This document shows positions 8,938 to 19,525 of a DNA stretch of 42,141 nt, piece after piece. Position 1 is the first letter of the stretch, and the number at the start of each line of letters is the position of its first letter. The position numbers and the translations under genes are program-made. Source of the stretch: an uncultured Bacilli bacterium (lineage in GTDB: Bacteria; Bacillota_I; Bacilli_A; RF39; UBA660); assembly GCA_947632205.1 (NCBI GenBank), contig CANROK010000006.1, positions 1 through 42,141 of the forward strand, read 5' to 3'. Under the pieces are notes generated by a model that ran no database searches, had not been told where the DNA came from, and worked only from the letters and a program-made list of their open reading frames with translations.

Positions 8938-10815
8938 ATGCAAACTAATGAAAAAGAAGTTCTTTTAAATCTGAGTAAAAAAGAATTAAATTTATTTAAT
9001 ACTATAAAATTGTATAAATTACTTTTAAAATTATCTAATGATGATCTTCCTTTAGTAAAACTTTTTTTAAATAGTTATTATAATATAGAATTTTTACCAG
9101 AAGATTTATATAAAACATTTCTATACTTAATTAATACTGATAAATATAAAGAATTATTTACTATTTTACTTAAACGAAATATTTATGATTTAATTAATTT
9201 TTTTAAAAGCGAAAAAGAAATAATAAAGAATGTCAATAATATTATTAATCCAATAGATTATTTTAAACTTCCTACTAAACAAATTAAATATATATTTCAT
9301 CTTCTAAAAAATATTGATTTTAAAAATGATGATTTATTGTTAAAAAAACTACTTTTAAATAAGCCAGAATGGAAAATAAAACCTACTTGTTTTAATACTG
9401 ATGAAGAGTTAATGAAAATTGCTATTAAAATGTATCTTTCAATAGGACTTGATAATACAATTGATCTTTTGAATGGTAAATATGGTGTAATAGATTATGA
9501 AATAATTTATTACTTATTTAATAATTTAAATACTAAAGATATTAATAATGATAATAATGTTGTATTTAATGAATTTTTATTTAATAATAAAAAAGATGCT
9601 AATAACATAATGAGATTAGTGTTAGAGGGTAATTTCATGGAATTATTTATTAATTTTGATTATTTTTACAATAATTTAAGTTATTATATTGAATTATTAG
9701 GAACTAAGTTTAATAGAATAAAATTATCTATTCTTTTAAAAGAAAAATATATAGCTTCCTTAATAGAGAACCCTGAAATAAATGGTAATGTAATTGAAGA
9801 TATGGTATCGTCATACTATCATAAATACGATATTACTGATAATAGAAGGCAAATTATTAATAAAAATATGGATGCTTATGCAAAGTTAAAATTAAAAAAT
9901 AAATCTTCAATTATTCAAGTTTCTATTCCTAAGTTTGGCGAATTTAATTTTGAATTATTACCTTTAGATGATATAAGAAATTTAGTAATTGGATATCGGG
10001 CTGGGAATTGTTTTAGAATAAATGGTGATGCTTTTGTTTTATTTCATAACTTTTTAACTAATCCTCATATGCGTATTTTATCTATTTCGACAGATAAATA
10101 TAAAGATTTTGGCATGGTGTTATTAATGCGTAATGGTAATGTTTTAATCGCCCAAGGAATAGAGATGAGTAAAAGAGTATCAGATATAGATAGTGAAGAG
10201 TTATATAACTCTGTAAGAATGGCAATTAAGTTTATTATGGATAAGATTAATAGCGAAAATGATGAAATAGTTGCAAGTATTATAGGATTATCTAATAGTA
10301 ATACTGCTCCATATAATCATAATATTTTACCTTTTATTATTAATCCTATTTTAGATAGTAGTAACAATTTTTATAATGGCGTATATAATTATCAAGGGTT
10401 ATTAGATTTAAAGAATGGTAAAACTTTAAAAGATATAAAGCTTTTTATTCCAAGTAGTTTATATTCTGATAACAATAATAAAATTTATAGAAGAAATGAA
10501 TTTACATCTCTAAATAGTGTTTCGTATAGAGAAATTGAAAAAATATTAATTTCCTTAAGATATGAAAAATTTAGAAAAGCTAAAATGGAAGAGTCAATAA
10601 ATTATTATAATAATTTATTTGAGAAACGTGAAGTATATGCAGTATGTACTTTAAATTGGTATATTCGCGTCTTTCAAGATGGCTTTATAGATACTTATCT
10701 AAATTCTGATAATCCTACTATAGTAGAAGAATATAATTTAGAAATGCAAAAAATTGAAAGAGAATTTAGTAAACAAAAATTAATTAAAGAAAAGAAGAAT
10801 ATTTTAAGAAAATAA
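8938..10815 (+). CDS. hypothetical protein (625 aa), C-terminal half with a YRAGNCFRINGDAFVLF motif
   Basis: Long ORF with RBS 'aggggtgtttt' and typical codon usage; no confident family. Confidence 0.75.
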   Translation: MQTNEKEVLLNLSKKELNLFNTIKLYKLLLKLSNDDLPLVKLFLNSYYNIEFLPEDLYKTFLYLINTDKYKELFTILLKRNIYDLINFFKSEKEIIKNVNNIINPIDYFKLPTKQIKYIFHLLKNIDFKNDDLLLKKLLLNKPEWKIKPTCFNTDEELMKIAIKMYLSIGLDNTIDLLNGKYGVIDYEIIYYLFNNLNTKDINNDNNVVFNEFLFNNKKDANNIMRLVLEGNFMELFINFDYFYNNLSYYIELLGTKFNRIKLSILLKEKYIASLIENPEINGNVIEDMVSSYYHKYDITDNRRQIINKNMDAYAKLKLKNKSSIIQVSIPKFGEFNFELLPLDDIRNLVIGYRAGNCFRINGDAFVLFHNFLTNPHMRILSISTDKYKDFGMVLLMRNGNVLIAQGIEMSKRVSDIDSEELYNSVRMAIKFIMDKINSENDEIVASIIGLSNSNTAPYNHNILPFIINPILDSSNNFYNGVYNYQGLLDLKNGKTLKDIKLFIPSSLYSDNNNKIYRRNEFTSLNSVSYREIEKILISLRYEKFRKAKMEESINYYNNLFEKREVYAVCTLNWYIRVFQDGFIDTYLNSDNPTIVEEYNLEMQKIEREFSKQKLIKEKKNILRK

Positions 10816-10883
10816 ATTAGATATTACATTTTTTTAATAGTCTAATTACTAGAATTATGATATATTATTGATATGGTGATTTT

Positions 10884-11534
10884 ATGTTACTATTGATAAT
10901 TTTAATATTAATTTGTTTAAATATAATTTTTATCATTTTTAAATCATATAAGCAAAATGAATTTAATATGTTTTGGTTTAACTTTGGTAAATATAGTTTA
11001 GGTTGGTTATTTAAATTTTATTATCCTTTCAAAGTTATTAATAAAGTAGATATACCTGATGGTCCCATCATTGTCTGTGGTAACCATATTCATTTAATGG
11101 ATCAATTTCTACCTATTTTAAATATTAATAGACCAATTCACTATTTAGCGAAAATTGAATATTTTAATAATAAGAAAACAAGATGGTTTTTTAAAGGTAC
11201 AGGATGTATACCTGTAAATAGAGAAATTCATGATCAAAATGCTAAAGATAAAGCAATGGAAGTATTAAATAAAGGTCTTGCTTTAGGAATATTTCCGGAA
11301 GGGACAAGAAATCGAAGCAATAAACCATTATTACCATTTAAATATGGTGCAGTATCAATGGCTATTAAAAGTAACGCAACAATTATTCCTTTTGCAATTA
11401 AAGGTGAATATAAATTTAGAAGTAAAAATTTAAAAATTATTTTTGGTAAACCTTATAAAGTTGAAACAGACGATATTCCTAAAGAAACTGCTAAATTAGA
11501 AAAAATAATTCTTAAATTATTAAAAGAAAATTGA
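10884..11534 (+). CDS. plsC: 1-acyl-sn-glycerol-3-phosphate acyltransferase family
   Basis: N-terminal TM; acyltransferase motifs NHIHLMDQFLP (HX4D-like) and FPEGTRNRS. Confidence 0.88.
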   Translation: MLLLIILILICLNIIFIIFKSYKQNEFNMFWFNFGKYSLGWLFKFYYPFKVINKVDIPDGPIIVCGNHIHLMDQFLPILNINRPIHYLAKIEYFNNKKTRWFFKGTGCIPVNREIHDQNAKDKAMEVLNKGLALGIFPEGTRNRSNKPLLPFKYGAVSMAIKSNATIIPFAIKGEYKFRSKNLKIIFGKPYKVETDDIPKETAKLEKIILKLLKEN

Positions 11535-11542
11535 GGTGTGTT

Positions 11543-12280
11543 ATGTTAGTAAAAGATGTATTTGTCAATTATGAATATCATAAGAATAAGAAAGATACAA
11601 CGATTGTCTTTTTACATGGCTGGGGTCAAAATATAGAAATGATGAAACCCCTTGCAGAATTCTACGATAAATATTTTAATACCCTTATTGTCGATTTACC
11701 TGGCTTTGGTAAAAGTGCAGAACCGAAAGATGCATTTAGTACCCTTGATTATGTAGAATTTATTCATGAATTACTTATGAAATTAGAAATAAATAAAGTA
11801 ATATTAGTAGGTCATTCTTTTGGAGGCCGAATATCTTTATTGTATGCCAGCATGTATCCTGTATATAAATTAATATGTCTTGCTAGTCCATATTGTCCAG
11901 AAAGTACAAAAATAACATTTAAAACTAAGGTATATAAAAAGATTAGAAAAATAAAATGTTTAAGATTTTTAAGTGATTATATGCGTAAAAAGAATGGTTC
12001 CTCTGATTATAATAATGCTAGTGAAATAATGAAAGGGGTACTTGTTAAAGCCGTAAATACTAATTTAGAAGAAGATGTCAAAAATATTAAGTGTCCAACC
12101 TTATTGGTGTGGGGTGATTTAGATGCGGCCGTGCCAATTAAAAGAGCATATGAACTTAAGAATTTAATAAAAGATGCTGGGGTAGTTGTCTTTAATGGTG
12201 CAACCCATTATGCCTACTTAGAAAGAATTAATGAACTCGTAGTAGTCTTAGATAATTTCTTGGAGGTAGATAGAAAATGA
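11543..12280 (+). CDS. alpha/beta-fold hydrolase
   Basis: FLHGWGQN, GHSFGG nucleophile elbow, late Asp (WGDLDAAVP) and His (ATHYAYLE). ATG at 11543 preferred over 11531. Confidence 0.88.
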   Translation: MLVKDVFVNYEYHKNKKDTTIVFLHGWGQNIEMMKPLAEFYDKYFNTLIVDLPGFGKSAEPKDAFSTLDYVEFIHELLMKLEINKVILVGHSFGGRISLLYASMYPVYKLICLASPYCPESTKITFKTKVYKKIRKIKCLRFLSDYMRKKNGSSDYNNASEIMKGVLVKAVNTNLEEDVKNIKCPTLLVWGDLDAAVPIKRAYELKNLIKDAGVVVFNGATHYAYLERINELVVVLDNFLEVDRK

Positions 12281-13845
12281 TTTTATTAGTATATATATTT
12301 GTAATTCCTTATCTATTTATCTTAACTAAACATAATTTACATGTCTTCCAACAAAATTTTTATAATGAAAATAATCGTTATTTAAAATGGGGTATTAAAA
12401 ATATAAAAGAAGTTTTAAATATTTATGATATCTTATTACTTATCTTAAATATTATAAATAAATTTATTAAAAATAAATATTTAATGCTTATTAATATTTT
12501 ATATTTAGTATTATATATTTATAAATATAATAATTTAAAAAAAGAACAAGTTAAAATACCACTTAAGATAACAAGTAGAATTAAAAGATTATTATTTACT
12601 ATTTTTATAATCTACTTGTTACCATTCATATTTATTTATTTTAATATTTATGATTCATATTTAATTAATTTATTAATAACTATTAATTTCTTAGTAATAT
12701 ATATAGCAAATATTATTAATAAACCAATTGAAAAATATGTATTTCATTATTATAAAAGTAAAGCCATGAAAAAACTTAAGAATATGCCTAATTTAGAAGT
12801 TATTGGTATTACGGGTAGTTATGGTAAAACTAGTAGTAAAAATATTTTAAATGATATATTAAGTGTTAAATATAATACTATTGCTAGTCCTAAAAATTAT
12901 AATACACAATATGGTCTTATCATGACTATTAATAACTATTTAGATAAATATAATGATTATTTTATTGCGGAAATGGGTGCTTTTAAAAGAGGAAGAATAA
13001 AATTATTATGTGATTTAGTTAAGCCCAAATATGGTATTTTAACTATTATTGGGGAAGCTCACTTAGAAACATTTAAAAGTAAAGAAAATATTCAAAAAGG
13101 CAAATTTGAATTAATTGAAAGTTTACCTAGTAATGGACTAGCTATTTTAAATAGAGATGACTCTTATCAAGTAAGTTATAAGTTAAATAATAATTGTGAG
13201 GTTAAATGGATAGGTATCGATAATAAAGAGGCAGATATTTATGCCAGTGATATTAAAATGACTAAAGATGGTATGGAATTTCTTGTTCATTTTAAAGATA
13301 AAAGAAAAGTATTATTTAAAACTAAATTATTAGGTAAACCAAATATTTATAATATTTTAGCAGGTATTACTTTTGGTGAATATGTTCATATGAGTGATTC
13401 GGAGTTACAAAGAGGAGTATCTTTAATAAAACCAATTGAACATCGTTTAGAAATCAAAAAATTAAGTAATTATACAATTATTGATGATGCTTATAATTCT
13501 AATCCCGTTGGTTCTAGGATGGCTTTGGATGTTTTAAAGATGATGCCTGGCGAAAAAATAATTGTGACACCGGGTATGATTGAACTTGGTGATAATGAAT
13601 ATAGACAAAACTATGAATTTGGTAGTAAAATTAGTGAGGTAGCCGATTTAGTTATTTTAGTTGGTAAAAAACAAACTAAACCAATACTAGATGGCCTAAA
13701 GGATAAAGGGTATGATAATAATAAAATTAAAATTATTAATGATGTGAAAGAAGCTTTTACCATAGTAGATAATTTAAAAATTAAAAAAGATGCATATATT
13801 TTATTAGAAAATGATTTACCTGATATCTTTAATGAGAGGAAGTAA
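12277..13845 (+). CDS. murF: MurF-like Mur ligase with N-terminal membrane domain
   Basis: GITGSYGKTSSKNIL (P-loop), EMGAFKRGRI, EHRLEIK, DDAYNSNPVG; the first ~150 aa are strongly hydrophobic with several TM segments. Confidence 0.85.
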   Translation: MILLVYIFVIPYLFILTKHNLHVFQQNFYNENNRYLKWGIKNIKEVLNIYDILLLILNIINKFIKNKYLMLINILYLVLYIYKYNNLKKEQVKIPLKITSRIKRLLFTIFIIYLLPFIFIYFNIYDSYLINLLITINFLVIYIANIINKPIEKYVFHYYKSKAMKKLKNMPNLEVIGITGSYGKTSSKNILNDILSVKYNTIASPKNYNTQYGLIMTINNYLDKYNDYFIAEMGAFKRGRIKLLCDLVKPKYGILTIIGEAHLETFKSKENIQKGKFELIESLPSNGLAILNRDDSYQVSYKLNNNCEVKWIGIDNKEADIYASDIKMTKDGMEFLVHFKDKRKVLFKTKLLGKPNIYNILAGITFGEYVHMSDSELQRGVSLIKPIEHRLEIKKLSNYTIIDDAYNSNPVGSRMALDVLKMMPGEKIIVTPGMIELGDNEYRQNYEFGSKISEVADLVILVGKKQTKPILDGLKDKGYDNNKIKIINDVKEAFTIVDNLKIKKDAYILLENDLPDIFNERK

Positions 13846-13848
13846 AAT

Positions 13849-15018
13849 ATGAAATTAAAAGTTGGTGTTATTTTTGGCGGTCAAAGCGTAGAACATGAAA
13901 TAAGTGTTATTTCCGCTTTACAAGCAATAGATAATATTAATAAAGATACTTATGATGTTATACCTATCTATATATCTAAAAATAAAGATTGGTATACAGG
14001 AGATGTACTATTTAATATCGAAAATTATAAAGATTTAGATGAACTTATTAAAAAATGTAAAAGAGTAGTACTGCAAAAAATAGATGATGAATTTTGTTTA
14101 GTTCATTATCGTAAATTATTTTCCCAAGTTATAACTAATGTTGATGTAGTAATCCCTATTGTTCATGGTCAAAATGTGGAAGATGGTACTTTACAAGGTT
14201 ACTTAGAAACAGTTGGTATTCCTTATGCATCAAGTAAAGTTTTGGGTTCAAGTTTAGGTCAAGATAAAGTTGTTATGAAACAAATCTTTAAATCTTGTGA
14301 TATTCCTATTGTTCCTTATTTATGGTTTTATGATAATGAATATTTAGAAGATCCTGATAAATATTTAAAAGAAATAGATAAACTTGGTTATCCGGTTGTT
14401 GTAAAACCAGCATCTCTAGGTAGTAGTATCGGTATTAAATTTGTAGCAAGTAAAGATGAGATTGAAGATGCCATAAACGATGCGATTAGTTATGATAATA
14501 AAATTATTATTGAAAAGGGTATAGATAACTTAATTGAAGTTAATTGTAGTGTTTTAGGTAGTTATGATAATATGACTACTAGTAGTTTAGAACAAGTTTT
14601 AAGTGCTCATGATATATTAACTTTTAAAGATAAATATATTGGTAGTGGTAAAACAAAAGGCCATAGTAAAGGTATGGCTTCAACTAGTAGGATTATTCCT
14701 GCTAGTATTAGTAAAGAATTAACGAGTAAAATAAAAGAAACTTCTAAGGATGTATTTAGAGTACTAAACTTAAGTGGCGTAGTAAGAATCGATTATTTAA
14801 TTAATGGTAAAACAAATGAATACTATGTTAATGAACCCAATACTATTCCTGGCTCGCTTGCATTTTATCTTTGGGAAGCTGATGGTAAAAAATATAGTGA
14901 ATTACTTGATGATTTAATTAAAATAGCTATCAAAGAATATAAAATGAAAAGTAAAAAAGTTACTAAGTTTGATACTAATGTTTTAAAAGATTATAAAAAG
15001 AGTGGTATAAAAAAATAA
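13849..15018 (+). CDS. ddl: D-alanine--D-alanine ligase
   Basis: GVIFGGQSVEHEISVISALQA; VVKPASLGSSIGI; EPNTIPGSLAFYLWEA. Confidence 0.95.
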   Translation: MKLKVGVIFGGQSVEHEISVISALQAIDNINKDTYDVIPIYISKNKDWYTGDVLFNIENYKDLDELIKKCKRVVLQKIDDEFCLVHYRKLFSQVITNVDVVIPIVHGQNVEDGTLQGYLETVGIPYASSKVLGSSLGQDKVVMKQIFKSCDIPIVPYLWFYDNEYLEDPDKYLKEIDKLGYPVVVKPASLGSSIGIKFVASKDEIEDAINDAISYDNKIIIEKGIDNLIEVNCSVLGSYDNMTTSSLEQVLSAHDILTFKDKYIGSGKTKGHSKGMASTSRIIPASISKELTSKIKETSKDVFRVLNLSGVVRIDYLINGKTNEYYVNEPNTIPGSLAFYLWEADGKKYSELLDDLIKIAIKEYKMKSKKVTKFDTNVLKDYKKSGIKK

Positions 15019-15025
15019 AATGCGA

Positions 15026-15577
15026 TTAAATTTCTCGCATTTTTTCTTTATCTTTATATGGGTTTTTCTTATCAATTTTATCTACAAATAAGATACCATT
15101 TAAGTGATCCATTTCATGTTGGAACGCTACTGATAAATCTTCTCTTACTCTTATTTCACAAGTATTACCATCTATATCTTGGTAAGATACGCGCATTCTC
15201 GCATATCTTGGCACAATACCATCTACTTCCCGGTTAACACTTAAACAACCTTCGCCTTCACCAACATATATTAATTCTTCACTATGACTAATCATTTTGG
15301 GATTGATAATAACATAATTTTGAAATTTTTCTTCATCAACTTCTTCAACTATAACGAAGATGTTTTTGGGTATTCCAAGTTGAATAAAAGCAAGTCCCAT
15401 CCCAGGTCTTAAGTTATATTCTTCTGAATATTTTTCAATTTGACTCATTGTTAAATAAGTAATTATATCTTGAATTAACTTTTTATCTTCTTTACTTAAA
15501 GGAAACTTAACTGGTTTACTTTTCGTTCTTAAAACTTTATGAAATTCATCTAAAATATTAATCTTTGGTAACTCCAT
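15026..15577 (-). CDS. def: peptide deformylase
   Basis: GLAFIQLGIPKNIFVI, EGCLSV, QHEMDHLNGILFVD. Confidence 0.95.
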   Translation of the reverse strand: MELPKINILDEFHKVLRTKSKPVKFPLSKEDKKLIQDIITYLTMSQIEKYSEEYNLRPGMGLAFIQLGIPKNIFVIVEEVDEEKFQNYVIINPKMISHSEELIYVGEGEGCLSVNREVDGIVPRYARMRVSYQDIDGNTCEIRVREDLSVAFQHEMDHLNGILFVDKIDKKNPYKDKEKMREI

Positions 15578-16322
15578 AGTATTTATTTCCTTTCATTCTT
15601 CTTTTAATCATTATTTGATCAATTTTATTCATTCTTATATTATAAGCATTATAATCTTCGTCAGTAATATTGCCTTCTTTAATTATATCTAAATAATTAT
15701 TATATTCTTTTTCTAATTCTTCATAGTGAATATTATTTATTAACAATTCTTCTTCATAATTTTTAATAAACATACCCATTTCTATTACTTGACGATAGTT
15801 GATTGTTATTTTATTAGTTTTAGCATTTTTACGATATATGTATCTATTTAAAAATTCTTCTAAATATTTATTTACTTCATCTATTGGATAGTTACTCTTT
15901 AATAAACTATTATAATGGGCATTAATAATTAATAAATCTTCGTTAAAGGCATGAACATTTATAAGATAATTGTAATATTTATTTAAGAAGTATTCTAAAA
16001 AAGATGTATTATTAATATTAGTTTGAAAATAATTTTTTATGTATGCAATATTAGTATATTGTAAATCACTATTATATATAGGACCATAATCTAATAATTT
16101 TTTTCCTTTTTTTCCTACTGATATTATACCAATATTGTAATTTAGATATTCTTTTTTTAATAAGTTATTATCAATTAAATAATTTTTTAATTCAAATTCT
16201 TCAGCAAATTGTGATGTAAAATCGACAATGTCTTTTAAGTGCAAAACTTTATCACTTTTCTGAAAATTAATACTTCCATATTTTTTAGCTTCATAACTAT
16301 AATAAACTAATTTATAACCCAT
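15558..16322 (-). CDS. hypothetical protein
   Basis: Start trimmed from 16376 to the ATG at 16322 (MGYKLVYYSYEAKKYGSINF), preceded by GAGG; overlaps the def start by 20 nt. Confidence 0.65.
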   Translation of the reverse strand: MGYKLVYYSYEAKKYGSINFQKSDKVLHLKDIVDFTSQFAEEFELKNYLIDNNLLKKEYLNYNIGIISVGKKGKKLLDYGPIYNSDLQYTNIAYIKNYFQTNINNTSFLEYFLNKYYNYLINVHAFNEDLLIINAHYNSLLKSNYPIDEVNKYLEEFLNRYIYRKNAKTNKITINYRQVIEMGMFIKNYEEELLINNIHYEELEKEYNNYLDIIKEGNITDEDYNAYNIRMNKIDQIMIKRRMKGNKYYGVTKD

Positions 16323-16460
16323 AATAAAACCTCTTAAAACAATAAAAATTATATCATATATAAGCTTTAATGTCAAATTGTGTCAAACATATTTACTAAA
16401 TAACATCTTCTTGCTTTATCTTAATTGATATAATATAATTTAGATAGAGAGTGATTTATT

Positions 16461-16826
16461 ATGAATAAAAAGTATGTGGGCGTTATTTTAATATTTGTAA
16501 CTATGTTAGTTAGTATATTATGTTTAATTAATATTGGTAATGAAGATAATAATAATCCTAAAACTGATGATAATAATCTTTTTGCTATATATTTACAAAC
16601 TAGTAACAATGCTGATAGTTTTAGAAAATCTGCTAAGTTACCAAGCAAAAATGATAATTATGTTTATTCTTATGCTAAGTGTGTTTATTATAATGATAAA
16701 AATAGGGCTATAGAAAATCCTTCAGATTTAATAAGCTATGATTATGATGAGAGTAATAATGGTGTTATTAAAGTTCATACCAATAAAGCCATTACTTGTG
16801 ATTTATATTTTTCTATAAAAAGTTAA
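16461..16826 (+). CDS. hypothetical secreted/membrane-anchored small protein
   Basis: N-terminal signal-anchor MNKKYVGVILIFVTMLVSILCLINIG; RBS gagagtg. Confidence 0.6.
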   Translation: MNKKYVGVILIFVTMLVSILCLINIGNEDNNNPKTDDNNLFAIYLQTSNNADSFRKSAKLPSKNDNYVYSYAKCVYYNDKNRAIENPSDLISYDYDESNNGVIKVHTNKAITCDLYFSIKS

Positions 16827-16874
16827 TGCTTTGATTTTTAAATAAATTATGTTATTATTAGTTTGGTGTTTTTT

Positions 16875-18674
16875 ATGCATAACAAAAATATAAGAAATTT
16901 TTCGATAATTGCTCATATTGACCATGGTAAAAGTACGCTTGCTGATCGTATTTTAGAGATTACGGGGGCAGTATCTAAAAGAGAAATGAAAGACCAACTT
17001 TTAGATAGTATGGACATTGAAAGAGAAAGAGGAATAACAATTAAATTAAATACTGTTAAATTAAATTATACTTATAATAATAAAGAGTATATTTTAAATT
17101 TAATAGATACTCCAGGACATGTTGATTTTTCTTATGAAGTTAGTCGTAGTTTAGCGGCTTGTGAAGGTGCAGTTTTAGTTGTTGATGCTGCCCAAGGAAT
17201 TGAAGCTCAAACACTAGCTAATTTATATTTAGCCATGGAACAAAATTTAAAAATTATCCCAGTTATTAATAAAATTGATTTACCTAATGCTGATATTCCG
17301 AAAGTAAAAAAAGAATTAATAGATGTTTTAGGATTTAAAGATGAAGATATTCTTTTATGTAGTGGTAAAACCGGAGTTGGTGTAAAAGAATTATTAGATC
17401 GTATAGTGGAAGTAATACCGGCACCCATAATTAATGAAGAAAAAGAAACAAGGGCTTTAATATATGATTCTTATTTTGATAGTTATAAAGGAGTAGTTTT
17501 ATTAATTAAAGTCGTTGATGGTACAATTAAAATAAAAGATAAAATCAAAATGATGGCTACTAATAAAGTTTTTGAAGTTACTGAATTAGGTGTTAAAACC
17601 CCAAAAGAAGTTAATTTAAACTCTTTAGCAAGCGGTGAAGTTGGCTTTTTATCGGGGGCAATAAAAGATATATCTAGTGTTCATGTTGGTGATACTATAA
17701 CTGTTTTAAGTAGGGAAGCTACAGAACCACTTGCCGGATATCATAAAATGAAACCAATGGTTTATTCTGGAATCTATCCAGTTGAAGCAAATAAATATGA
17801 AATGTTAAAAGATGCTTTAGAAAAGTTAAAATTAAATGATGCATCTCTTACTTTTGAACCTGTAACAAGTGAAGCTTTAGGTTTTGGTTTTCATACTGGT
17901 TTTTTAGGGCTTTTACATAGTGAAATTATAACAACTAGATTAGAAAGAGAATTTAATTTAGATATTGTTGTTACAAGTCCAACTGTTGTATATGAAACTT
18001 ATTTAACGGATGGTAGCATGGTAATTGTGGATAATCCAAGTAAAATGCCGCCAAGAGAAAAAATAAGTGTTATTAAAGAACCATATATTTATACAAATAT
18101 TATTGCTCCATCTAATTGTGTAGGTAGTATCATGGAACTTTGTCAAAATAAAAGAGGTAATTATAAGAGTATGGATTTTATTAATGATACGAGAGTTAAT
18201 ATTCATTATGAACTACCTCTAGCCGAAGTCGTTTATGATTTTTATGATAAACTTAAAAGTAGAACTAGTGGTTATGCTTCATTTGATTATGAACTTATTG
18301 GTTATAAAGAAAGTAATTTAGTAAAAATGGATATCTTACTTAATGGTGATAGAGTTGATGCTTTATCGATGATTGTTCATAAAGATTTTGCTTATGAAAA
18401 GGGAAGAAGTATTACTAAAAAGCTAAGAGAAGTAATACCAAGACAAATGTTTCAAGTTAGTATTCAAGCAAGTATTGGTTCTAAAATAATAGCAAGAGAA
18501 GATATAAGTGCTATGCGCAAAAATGTCCTTGCCAAATGTTATGGTGGCGATATTACAAGAAAGAAAAAACTACTTGAAGCCCAAAAAGAAGGTAAGAAAA
18601 GAATGAAAATGATTGGTAAAGTTGAAGTACCTAGTGAGGCCTTCTTAAAATTATTAGAAAGTGATGATGATTAA
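16875..18674 (+). CDS. lepA: elongation factor 4 (LepA)
   Basis: [60 protein letters not shown]-terminal [21 protein letters not shown]. Confidence 0.97.
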   Translation: MHNKNIRNFSIIAHIDHGKSTLADRILEITGAVSKREMKDQLLDSMDIERERGITIKLNTVKLNYTYNNKEYILNLIDTPGHVDFSYEVSRSLAACEGAVLVVDAAQGIEAQTLANLYLAMEQNLKIIPVINKIDLPNADIPKVKKELIDVLGFKDEDILLCSGKTGVGVKELLDRIVEVIPAPIINEEKETRALIYDSYFDSYKGVVLLIKVVDGTIKIKDKIKMMATNKVFEVTELGVKTPKEVNLNSLASGEVGFLSGAIKDISSVHVGDTITVLSREATEPLAGYHKMKPMVYSGIYPVEANKYEMLKDALEKLKLNDASLTFEPVTSEALGFGFHTGFLGLLHSEIITTRLEREFNLDIVVTSPTVVYETYLTDGSMVIVDNPSKMPPREKISVIKEPYIYTNIIAPSNCVGSIMELCQNKRGNYKSMDFINDTRVNIHYELPLAEVVYDFYDKLKSRTSGYASFDYELIGYKESNLVKMDILLNGDRVDALSMIVHKDFAYEKGRSITKKLREVIPRQMFQVSIQASIGSKIIAREDISAMRKNVLAKCYGGDITRKKKLLEAQKEGKKRMKMIGKVEVPSEAFLKLLESDDD

Positions 18675-19525
18675 TGGATTTTCAAAAAGATCAAGAATAT
18701 TATCTTAAGATTAGACAAGCCACTTATTTAATTGTTAATAAAAATGCAACGGATATTCAAGTAATGAAAATAGTAAAATTAAATTATCGAGAAGTATTAC
18801 ATTTGTTTAATGATAAAATTGGCTTTGAAAAAACTTTTCATGATAATGGTAAGATGTTTGAATTAGTGCAAAATATAAGAAAGAATCATTCTTTATCTAG
18901 TGATAGTAATATAGATAAAAATAAAGATACTTATAGTTTATTACATAAACAAAACCATTATTTAACTAAAAATGATAAAGATAAATTGATTTTTCTTATC
19001 TTACTTGCATTAACATTTCGTCTTGATTTAGATTGTTTAACGTTTTTAAGTGGTGAAAATGATAAAGATTTATACTTTAAAATTTCTACTTATACTAGTG
19101 ATAAAGAATTATTAAAAATAGCTATAAGATATTTATTTGAAAATGAAAGAATTGATGTTCAAAATAATTTAGAAGATGCTATAGAGTATTTAAATAACTT
19201 AGAAAGAAGTTATCTTGATAGAGATTTACAAACTTATAACGATTTATTAAATTTTATTGGTGATACAGAAATTAAAAAAATCAAAAAAGAGTTAAAAGAA
19301 GACGATAAAATGCTTACTCCTGATGACTTTGAAAAGATATTTGATTATCAATTAAAATATTCATTATCTACTAAAAATATTTGTAATGCCTTTAATTTAG
19401 CAAGAAATAAATATGTTCGCTTTGTTAATTTACATTTGTCTTATCATCCTGATTTAAAAAGCCAATATGAAATAATGACTACTACTATTGGCTATGGTAT
19501 TACTTTAAGGAGTAGTTTAAAGTGA
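18674..19525 (+). CDS. hypothetical protein, possible helix-turn-helix segments, between lepA and hemW
   Basis: ORF overlaps both neighbours by a few nt (TTAATGG and GTGATG junctions), suggesting translational coupling. Confidence 0.65.
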   Translation: MDFQKDQEYYLKIRQATYLIVNKNATDIQVMKIVKLNYREVLHLFNDKIGFEKTFHDNGKMFELVQNIRKNHSLSSDSNIDKNKDTYSLLHKQNHYLTKNDKDKLIFLILLALTFRLDLDCLTFLSGENDKDLYFKISTYTSDKELLKIAIRYLFENERIDVQNNLEDAIEYLNNLERSYLDRDLQTYNDLLNFIGDTEIKKIKKELKEDDKMLTPDDFEKIFDYQLKYSLSTKNICNAFNLARNKYVRFVNLHLSYHPDLKSQYEIMTTTIGYGITLRSSLK

